Below, piece by piece: positions 1 to 5,620 of a stretch of 7,222 nucleotides of DNA (position 1 is its first letter; each line of letters starts with the position of its first letter). The stretch is taken from NCBI GenBank assembly GCA_900766125.1, contig CAAFUD010000075.1, positions 1 to 7,222 on the forward strand, written 5' to 3'. The position numbers and the translations under genes were made by a program. The stretch comes from an uncultured Veillonella sp. (GTDB lineage: Bacteria > Bacillota > Negativicutes > Veillonellales > Veillonellaceae). Below the pieces are notes generated by a model. It made no database searches, was not told the DNA's origin, and worked only from the letters and a program-made list of their open reading frames with translations.

Positions 1-2772
1 CTGACCTGTGAAAGCATCCATAACTGCCAAATCTAGGCCTTGTTTGCCTCGTCCACCACCAGTATAGTCAGAACGTTCCAAGGAATAGCGATTACGGCTC
101 ATCGTTTGAAGACGTAAATTAGCTGCATATACAACTTCATCTAAAATAGCTCCCAATACGTAGCGCTCAAAGGTTACATTTTTGAACCCTTGTTCACCGC
201 CATTTGCCAAGTCATTTAGGCGACTTAAGAAAGTGACTTCCTCACGGGCTTCGCCCATAACCTGTTCAAGTGTCTCTAGGGAAGTCAGTGTTGTTTCAAT
301 ATGTTTCGTTTCTTTATCCCAAGCCGCAAGAGAACCCACCAAATTATCGCGCTGCTCTACTGCCGCATCATATACTTCATTGGAAACCGTATCACTTGGC
401 TCCACTACAGATTGAGCATGCTTTAAGGCCGCATCATATACAGCTTGAGCTTTATTGAAAGCCTCGTCCAATGCATGTAACTCAGTTCTAAACGTATCTA
501 AAGCCTTATAATCATCCAACGCATCTATAAAGTCATTTTCAGATAAAGAAATCGATTGCAATGATTCTACATAGTCTTTATTGAGTACATCAAGATTTTT
601 TTTGTCTTCCTTCACTTGGGCAAATAAGGTTTCTAGACGTCCCCGTTTAGCATTGAGCACTTCTCTAGCAGAATCTAGATTTGCTTTACAAACTTTCACC
701 TGTTCATCGTAGTCTGTAAGCTCAGACGCCAATGATTCTATCTCTTTATGCCATGCAGCTACATCCGTAGTTGGCAAGCTTTCAGAAAGAGCATCAATCT
801 TAGCCTGTACAGTACTAATCTGAACCTCTAAATTGTGCAAGTTATCAAGTAATTCCTTATGAGCCGTCTCCAATTTCGCTAGTGTATCTTTGGCCGCACT
901 CAGTTCATCCTCATTAGTAGCTATAGTGTTGCTCAGCTGCTCAGTATCGCTACGCAAGCTTGTAAGCTGCTCCATTTCGGATAACAAGTCATGTTGAATA
1001 GAAGCAAAAGCCTCTTCTGAAAAGCCCTCAATAGATGACTTCAAGTGAGAAACTTGGTCTTTAATTTGCTGATCTAACTCATGTAAACGAAGAGCTAACG
1101 TTTCTTTCTGACCAATTTCACTAGCCTGTTTTTGTAATTCTGCATAACGTATCGCACGAGCCTCTTCTATCTCCTCTTTAGTGGGATATAACTCGGGCTT
1201 GGATGCTAATTGTGGATGCTCTGTAGAGCCGCATACAGGACATGGCTCATTATCTACTACCAAATGAACCAGTTCAAAAGCTCGTCCCTCTGCCATCAGA
1301 TGTTCTAAACGCTCAAGCCGTACCGTTGAATTCTTTACAGATTCATCTAGAGTTGCTAAAGCCCCCTCCTTAGCATCAATATCGTTTTGAGCCTTTTGTT
1401 TCTCTACTAACAATTCAGAATATCGTTGCAACTGGCTCAACTGCTCTTGGATGTGAGGAATAGACTCTAATGCTTTACTATTAGCTTGAAACTGTTTTCT
1501 CACTTCAACTAACTCAGCCTCTAAATCAGCTACTAGCTTGTACTGAGCCTGCAACTTAGCTTCACTTTTCTCGCGGTCTTGTGTTTCTAACTGGCTCTTT
1601 AATGTGCTCAATTCGTTATTTAGCAGTGCTAACTCATCAAATTTCTCTGACTGTTGTCGTAGTTGCGCCAACGTAGTCCTCTTAGCTTGTATAGTTTCAG
1701 CGTGAGATGCTAACACTTCATAAGCCTCTGTACATTTAGACTCATATTGAGTTGCGGCCTCTACACTTTTTTTTGCATCTGAAAGTGCCGTTTTCAAAGT
1801 TTTTAATACAGCCTGTTTATCACCAAGTTGTTTATACAATTCATAGCTTGGTGTTAACCCGGTGAGGAACTGAACCTTTTCATTTATACTAGACCGCTCC
1901 TTTTCTCTTTCTTTTACCAAGTCTAATTTGTTCGTAGCCTCAATAAGAGATTGTTGTACCTGATTATATAAGGCCCACTCATTGCGCAATGTATTGAACT
2001 GGTCCACTACATCTACAGCTTTATCACGTTCAACAACAAGCATATCACGATGAGGTTCTCTATCTTTCAAAAGCTCTCGTACATGCTCAATAGTTAGTAC
2101 AGGGATTTCTTCATCATGCGGAATGGATTGCAGTAATGCAGATTGTTTTGTTATATTTTCTTCAATACCGGATTTTGCCTCATCATAAGCAGATTTTAGG
2201 GCATCCTGTAATCTTCGATACAACTCAGTTCTAAAGAGTGTATGTAATAACTCCTCCCGTTCATTGGTGGAGGCTACTAATAATTTTCTAAACTCCCCTT
2301 GCGGCAAAAGTACTACTTGTAAGAATTGATCTTTACGAAAACCTATGATTCGTTGAATCGTATCACGAATAGCAGCGGCAGAAGTGGCGATGACTGTCCA
2401 CTCGCCATCTTTCATTTCGTATACAGTAGCACTAGCATTCTGCTCACGCATACCCGTACCACGTTTTTTAGCTACCAATTGTTTTGGCAATCTTTCAACA
2501 CGATACTGAGCCTCACCAATAGCAAAGGAAAAATCAACACGTGTCATATGCTGCGGTTCTGCAAAATCACTACGGATAGCATCCGTTTTGCGCACCTCGC
2601 CACTAGGCTCACCATACAAGGCATACACCATCGCATCTAGTATGGATGTTTTCCCCGCCCCTGTAGGACCAGAGATGAGGAACATAGAATGGTTTTGGAG
2701 CTCATTAAAGTCCAAGGTAACCGAATCGCGGTACGGACCAAAGGCTTCTATAGTTAAAGATATAGGCTTCAT
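1..2772 (-). CDS. sbcC: SbcC, ATPase subunit of the SbcCD nuclease (3' end cut by window edge)
   Basis: This is the Rad50-like ATPase partner of the SbcD nuclease; the complex acts in the cytoplasm on DNA hairpins and blocked double-strand ends. The frame is open for all 924 codons present, and I found no in-frame stop. The N-terminal ABC head has Walker A GPTGAGKT at residues 35-42 (Lys41) and the SbcC-typical Q-loop segment FLQVVLLPQGEF at about 150-161. Two long charged, heptad-like stretches (about 180-500 and 525-830) read as the coiled-coil arms. Between them sits the zinc hook CPVC (Cys511, Cys514), which dimerises arms through zinc. The last residues seen (DAFTGQ) belong just before the LSGGE signature. 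The signature, Walker B and D-loop, probably 100 or more residues, lie outside the window. The truncation is therefore an edge effect, not a pseudogene. The ATG follows the sbcD stop directly and has a strong ribosome binding site, so the two proteins are very likely made together. Confidence 0.96.
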   Translation of the reverse strand, partial: MKPISLTIEAFGPYRDSVTLDFNELQNHSMFLISGPTGAGKTSILDAMVYALYGEPSGEVRKTDAIRSDFAEPQHMTRVDFSFAIGEAQYRVERLPKQLVAKKRGTGMREQNASATVYEMKDGEWTVIATSAAAIRDTIQRIIGFRKDQFLQVVLLPQGEFRKLLVASTNEREELLHTLFRTELYRRLQDALKSAYDEAKSGIEENITKQSALLQSIPHDEEIPVLTIEHVRELLKDREPHRDMLVVERDKAVDVVDQFNTLRNEWALYNQVQQSLIEATNKLDLVKEREKERSSINEKVQFLTGLTPSYELYKQLGDKQAVLKTLKTALSDAKKSVEAATQYESKCTEAYEVLASHAETIQAKRTTLAQLRQQSEKFDELALLNNELSTLKSQLETQDREKSEAKLQAQYKLVADLEAELVEVRKQFQANSKALESIPHIQEQLSQLQRYSELLVEKQKAQNDIDAKEGALATLDESVKNSTVRLERLEHLMAEGRAFELVHLVVDNEPCPVCGSTEHPQLASKPELYPTKEEIEEARAIRYAELQKQASEIGQKETLALRLHELDQQIKDQVSHLKSSIEGFSEEAFASIQHDLLSEMEQLTSLRSDTEQLSNTIATNEDELSAAKDTLAKLETAHKELLDNLHNLEVQISTVQAKIDALSESLPTTDVAAWHKEIESLASELTDYDEQVKVCKANLDSAREVLNAKRGRLETLFAQVKEDKKNLDVLNKDYVESLQSISLSENDFIDALDDYKALDTFRTELHALDEAFNKAQAVYDAALKHAQSVVEPSDTVSNEVYDAAVEQRDNLVGSLAAWDKETKHIETTLTSLETLEQVMGEAREEVTFLSRLNDLANGGEQGFKNVTFERYVLGAILDEVVYAANLRLQTMSRNRYSLERSDYTGGGRGKQGLDLAVMDAFTGQ

Positions 2773-3948
2773 TTAGTCCTCCTTTAGAATTCGATCCCAT
2801 ACAGAGTTGATGTATTGTTGCTCACGCTCTGTTAATGGTTCTTTCCACACGGTTTCTGCAAACTGATTAAATAATTCGCGCTCGTTTAACTCTTTAAAAA
2901 CGACTTCACCCATATCTGCCATAGGAGTGGCCACCCGACCTACTAAATCAATAGTCATGCATCGATGATACACTTGGCGCAGCTTAGCCATTCCATCCAT
3001 AATAGGCATCGTATCAAGCAATCGAGCCTGCACATAATCGTCTTTATGCTTAGCCTGTAATTCCTTATTATTTAGTAAGTCTTCAAAGTAACCTTCTAAA
3101 ATAACTACATCTCGCTTCGCTTCTACAGGAATGGTGCTAATATCTACGTTACCTTTTACATCCATATCAATGATGGTAAAAGACTTCTTCTGTGTGTGCT
3201 CATCAAAGGAATATTTTAAAGGCGATCCACTATAGCGAATATAGTCTGCCCCCATTCGCTGAGGCCCATGCAAATGGCCAAGGGCTGTATAGTGAAAGTC
3301 TTTAAAGACTTGTGGACTTACTTGTTCACTACCACCGATAGACAAGGTACGCTCAGAGCCACCTACATCACCGCCCATTACAAAGGCATGACTAATAGCA
3401 ATGCTACGCATCCCCTTTGGCACTTGATTACGCAAATGGTTGCTCCAAGCCTGATACATTTGGTCATAATTATGTAGATTGAGACCACTTTCCAAAGAAG
3501 GGGTAGCAAAACCTAACCCTAATGCATCCCCAATGCGACGAGGCTCGCTAAAGGGCATAGGGCAAATGGCCACTTTGCCATCAGCACCTTCAAATTCAAA
3601 GGGTTGTAATGCATGATGAGGGGATCCCCAAATATGAATTCCTGATTGGCTTAACATAGAGCGGCCCACCTCAAGGCGTTCAGCCCCATCGTGATTACCG
3701 CTTACCACGAAGAGTGGTACCCTATAATCCATAGCGAGACGGGTAATGATGGAATCCCATAACTCAATAGCTTCAATAGGAGGTACCGCTCTATCAAATA
3801 CGTCCCCGGCTAATAATATGCCGTCGATTTTTTCATCTTTCAAAATAGAAAAGAACTGATTCTCCAACACATGAGCTTGGTCATCTGTTAAATACTGACC
3901 ATAAAAAATACGTCCTAAATGCCAATCAGCAGTATGTAAAAAACGCAT
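2773..3948 (-). CDS. sbcD: SbcD, Mre11-type nuclease subunit of SbcCD
   Basis: A 391-residue metallophosphoesterase of the Mre11/SbcD family. It supplies the Mn-dependent exo- and endonuclease activity of the SbcCD complex, which opens hairpins and processes blocked DNA ends. The phosphoesterase motifs appear in order: D8-W-H10 (TADWHLG), GDVFDR 48-53 with Asp49, GNHD 84-87 (Asn85, His86), His187 in ISHAF, and GHLH 224-227 (His225, His227). These supply the usual two-metal ligand set. Residues from about 260 onward match the position of the SbcD C-terminal capping and SbcC-contact region. The length is normal for the family. The ATG is preceded at 5 nt by AAAGGGGG (3961-3954), a good ribosome binding site, and the start MRFLHTADWH is the expected N-terminus. 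The stop codon abuts the sbcC start. An 86-bp AT-rich gap separates it from nfo upstream, where I see no convincing separate promoter, so nfo-sbcD-sbcC may be one transcript. Confidence 0.97.
   Translation of the reverse strand: MRFLHTADWHLGRIFYGQYLTDDQAHVLENQFFSILKDEKIDGILLAGDVFDRAVPPIEAIELWDSIITRLAMDYRVPLFVVSGNHDGAERLEVGRSMLSQSGIHIWGSPHHALQPFEFEGADGKVAICPMPFSEPRRIGDALGLGFATPSLESGLNLHNYDQMYQAWSNHLRNQVPKGMRSIAISHAFVMGGDVGGSERTLSIGGSEQVSPQVFKDFHYTALGHLHGPQRMGADYIRYSGSPLKYSFDEHTQKKSFTIIDMDVKGNVDISTIPVEAKRDVVILEGYFEDLLNNKELQAKHKDDYVQARLLDTMPIMDGMAKLRQVYHRCMTIDLVGRVATPMADMGEVVFKELNERELFNQFAETVWKEPLTEREQQYINSVWDRILKED
2778..2785 (-). promoter_or_regulatory. Ribosome binding site of sbcC, inside the sbcD 3' end
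   Basis: The minus strand reads AAAGGAGG, a near-perfect Shine-Dalgarno sequence, 5 nt before the sbcC ATG. It lies within the last codons of sbcD. The sbcD TAA (2775-2773) and the sbcC ATG (2772-2770) are adjacent with no base between them, so terminating ribosomes can re-initiate at once. This fixes the sbcC start and supports a roughly matched supply of the two subunits. Confidence 0.85.
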
Positions 3949-3990
3949 TTTATCCCCCTTTCCAGCTCTCCCTATACCTTATCTGAATGT

Positions 3991-4014
3991 AGTTATATAA
4001 ATAATTATATAACT
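3991..4014. repeat. Perfect AT-rich palindrome between nfo and sbcD
   Basis: AGTTATATAA (3991-4000) and its exact reverse complement TTATATAACT (4005-4014) flank a 4-nt centre, ATAA. The element sits in the 86-bp spacer, 20 bp after the nfo stop and 42 bp before the sbcD start. Only two G/C pairs are present and no T-run follows, so it is a poor intrinsic terminator. On the minus strand it contains TATAAT (4009-4004), but no acceptable -35 box lies 16-18 bp upstream. It could be an operator, a weak hairpin, or chance in AT-rich DNA. The centre spacing does not fit the 7-1-7 Fur/PerR box. Confidence 0.6.
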
Positions 4015-4034
4015 AAGACTGCGTTTTAGCTTAA

Positions 4035-4871
4035 TTATTGATTCTCTACAATAGAGCGCAACATAGCAATTTCTTTTGCATAACCATCTAATTCGTTTGG
4101 CGTTTCCAAATAGAACGGCAAATTCGTCAATTTAGGATGTGTCACAATACGAGCGATGGCATCGATACCGATGTGACCTTCCCCAATTTTTTCGTGCCGA
4201 TCTTTATGAGCGCCCATAGGATTTTTAGAGTCATTTAAGTGAATGGCTTTCAGACGATCAAGACCAACGATGCGATCAAATTCATCGATAACGCCATCAA
4301 GATTATTGACGATATCATAACCACCTTCGTGAATGTGACAAGTATCTACACAAACACCCATGTATTCTTTTAATTTCACACCATCGATAATGCGTGCAAT
4401 CTCTTCAAAGCGAGAACCAATTTCTGTGCCCTTACCTGCCATGACTTCTAAGAGAACTGTTGTTTTCATGCCAGGGAATAAGATTTCATTCAAACATTCT
4501 ACGATATATTCGATGCCTTGATCTACACCTTGCTTTACATGACTACCAGGGTGAAAGTTATACATTTGGCCTGGTAAATATTCCATACGCTCTAGGTCTT
4601 CTGTCATGGCTTGTTTTGCAAAAGCACGCAAATCTTCTTTGGCTGCACATGGATTATACGTATAAGGTGCATGAGCTAATAAGGTACCAAAGTTATGTTC
4701 TTTCATATACGCACTCAAGCTATTCATATCCTCTACATCGAGGGCACGCATACTACCACCACGAGGATTCCGTGTAAAATATTGGAATGTATTGCCCCCA
4801 ATTTTTGTAGCTTCCTTCCCCATGTTTAAATAACCTTTGCTAATTGATAAATGACTGCCGATGACAAACAT
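4035..4871 (-). CDS. nfo: Endonuclease IV (AP endonuclease, Nfo)
   Basis: A 278-residue TIM-barrel AP endonuclease of base-excision repair. It cuts 5' of abasic sites and removes 3'-blocking groups left by oxidative damage. All nine ligands of the three-zinc centre can be placed: His67 (LAHAPY), His107 (NFHPGSH), Glu142 (LLEVMAGKG), Asp176 and His179 (CVDTCH), His211 (IHLNDS), Asp224 and His226 (KDRHEKIGEGHIG) and Glu256 (YLETP). Their order and spacing follow the E. coli enzyme, and the length is normal. MFVIGSHLSISKG is the expected start, and AAAGGAG (4882-4876) lies 4 nt upstream. The gene lies 153 bp after perR, across a hairpin, and 86 bp before sbcD. No strong promoter is visible in front of it, so either read-through from the perR promoter or a weak promoter of its own must be assumed. 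Its position next to a peroxide sensor fits a role in repairing oxidised DNA. Confidence 0.97.
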   Translation of the reverse strand: MFVIGSHLSISKGYLNMGKEATKIGGNTFQYFTRNPRGGSMRALDVEDMNSLSAYMKEHNFGTLLAHAPYTYNPCAAKEDLRAFAKQAMTEDLERMEYLPGQMYNFHPGSHVKQGVDQGIEYIVECLNEILFPGMKTTVLLEVMAGKGTEIGSRFEEIARIIDGVKLKEYMGVCVDTCHIHEGGYDIVNNLDGVIDEFDRIVGLDRLKAIHLNDSKNPMGAHKDRHEKIGEGHIGIDAIARIVTHPKLTNLPFYLETPNELDGYAKEIAMLRSIVENQ

Positions 4872-4980
4872 AATACTCCTTTATATTTATATAATTCTAA
4901 AATACTCAATTCTAATATCTATTCTATTACGCTTACATCTATTCCAAAAGCCTAATGAATAGAAGACATATATAACTAAT

Positions 4981-5021
4981 ATAACCCCTACCGTGAAGGA
5001 GCCCTTCGCGACAGGGGTTAT
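4981..5021 (-). terminator. Long imperfect hairpin after perR, possible terminator or attenuator
   Basis: The outer arms ATAACCCCT (4981-4989) and AGGGGTTAT (5013-5021) are perfectly complementary. An inner stem pairs 4992-4999 with 5003-5010 around a 3-nt loop. In minus-strand RNA the two stems are joined by two G-U pairs, and the inner stem has one A-C mismatch (4994/5008). It begins 3 nt after the perR stop, the usual place for a terminator. The sequence following it on the minus strand is AT-rich (ATTAGTTATA) but has no U-run, so termination may be incomplete and some read-through into nfo is plausible. Confidence 0.55.
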
Positions 5022-5024
5022 GTA

Positions 5025-5444
5025 TTAATGACTTTCTTTTTTAGCACACTCAGGGCATACACCTTCAAAGGTAATATGTTGACCTGTGATTTGATACTCG
5101 CTACCTTGATCAGCAATTGTTTTGATAGCTTGTAAATCAATGCCCATCATATCCTCTACCTTGTTGCAACGGATGCAACGGATATGGGAATGAGCTTGTG
5201 TGTCCCAATCGTAATGAGCGCGCTCATCACCTACTTCTAAAATTTTTACAAGACCGATTTTTTCAAAAATCTCCATTGTCTTGTACACAGTTGCCAAGCT
5301 CATGCTTGGATGTTCTGGACGCAACGTATGATACAACATTTCTGCTGTTGGATGATCATGATGACCACGCAAGGCATCATAAATCGCAATACGTTGTGGG
5401 GTTACTTTAAACCCTTGGCTACGCAGAATTTGTGCGATATCCAT
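5025..5444 (-). CDS. perR: PerR-type peroxide-sensing repressor (Fur family)
   Basis: A 139-residue Fur-family repressor with an N-terminal winged-helix domain (about 1-80) and a C-terminal dimerisation and metal domain. Two CxxC pairs, Cys90/Cys93 and Cys130/Cys133, form the structural zinc site. With a constant offset of 6 from B. subtilis PerR, the regulatory metal ligands all line up: His31, Asp79, His85, His87 and Asp98. Asp rather than Glu at the last of these is a known mark of PerR over Fur, so peroxide sensing by iron-catalysed His oxidation is the likely mode. The recognition helix reads SLATVYKTMEIF, with Lys55 where I recall Asn in Bacillus PerR and Arg in Fur. An in-frame TAG three codons upstream limits the start to this ATG. 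The nearest good Shine-Dalgarno (GGAGAAAGG, ending 14 nt before the ATG) is oddly distant, which may mean modest translation. A strong promoter with an abutting operator lies upstream. Another Fur-family specificity cannot be fully excluded. Confidence 0.85.
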   Translation of the reverse strand: MDIAQILRSQGFKVTPQRIAIYDALRGHHDHPTAEMLYHTLRPEHPSMSLATVYKTMEIFEKIGLVKILEVGDERAHYDWDTQAHSHIRCIRCNKVEDMMGIDLQAIKTIADQGSEYQITGQHITFEGVCPECAKKESH

Positions 5445-5512
5445 AATACTCTACTCTACCTTTCTCCACTTGGAAATCTATAAGGCATCGACCATTATCG
5501 GCCATTCACAAG

Positions 5513-5527
5513 AAATAATTATTATCT
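5513..5527. promoter_or_regulatory. Candidate Fur/PerR-family operator at the perR promoter
   Basis: This 15-mer matches the 7-1-7 inverted repeat TGATAATNATTATCA at 11 of 14 positions and the B. subtilis-type PerR box TTATAATNATTATAA at 10 of 14. It starts at the base next to the -10 hexamer and covers the expected transcription start, an ideal place for a repressor. The site sits 68 bp before the perR ATG, so autoregulation is the simplest reading. AT-richness lowers the significance of the match, but its position raises it. Confidence 0.6.
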
Positions 5528-5556
5528 ATTATATCAGAATTCTCAACACTTATCAA
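5528..5556 (-). promoter_or_regulatory. Sigma-70-type promoter of perR
   Basis: Reading the minus strand, TTGATA (5556-5551) is followed after exactly 17 bp by a perfect TATAAT (5533-5528). TG precedes the -10 with one base between, giving an extended -10. Initiation is expected near 5521, which leaves a leader of about 75 nt before the perR ATG. The promoter lies just after the cshA terminator, so perR is transcribed independently of cshA. It is the only near-consensus promoter I see in the window. Confidence 0.8.
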
Positions 5557-5582
5557 GATAGATAGTATTAACTATTAAGTAA

Positions 5583-5617
5583 TAAAAAATGTGGATTGCT
5601 CGAAAGCAATCCACATT
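5583..5617 (-). terminator. Intrinsic terminator of cshA
   Basis: A perfect 13-bp stem (5588-5600 with 5605-5617) closes a 4-nt loop that reads TTCG on the minus strand, a stable tetraloop. The stem runs straight into six T residues on the minus strand (5589-5584), then ATT. It begins 3 nt after the cshA stop codon. All parts of a strong Rho-independent terminator are present for minus-strand transcription. Confidence 0.93.
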
Positions 5618-5620
5618 CTA

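Noticed and set aside
182..458. Two overlapping plus-strand open frames opposite sbcC.
   Set aside because: They are antisense to the conserved sbcC C-terminal region, overlap each other, and have no family resemblance.
1..2772. sbcC as a truncated pseudogene.
   Set aside because: The frame is open right up to the first base of the window and ends in sequence expected just before the signature motif, so the missing C-terminus is a window-edge effect.
2326..2776. Plus-strand open frames opposite the sbcC 5' end.
   Set aside because: They lie opposite a frame with clear Walker A and Q-loop motifs, have no recognisable domains, and have no convincing ribosome binding site.
3949..4034. LexA/SOS box controlling sbcDC.
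   Set aside because: I found no GAAC-N4-GTTC-like or other recognisable LexA site. The only symmetrical element is the AT-rich palindrome, which does not fit.
4886..4900. Possible PerR box just upstream of the nfo ribosome binding site (about 10 of 14 positions).
   Set aside because: The match is uneven (6/7 in one half, 4/7 in the other), no promoter can be placed beside it, and such scores are easily reached in this AT-rich spacer.
4921..4947. Possible nfo promoter, TTGGAA and TAGAAT.
   Set aside because: The spacer is only 15 bp and both hexamers are weak, so I do not list it as a feature. A promoter in this spacer remains possible.
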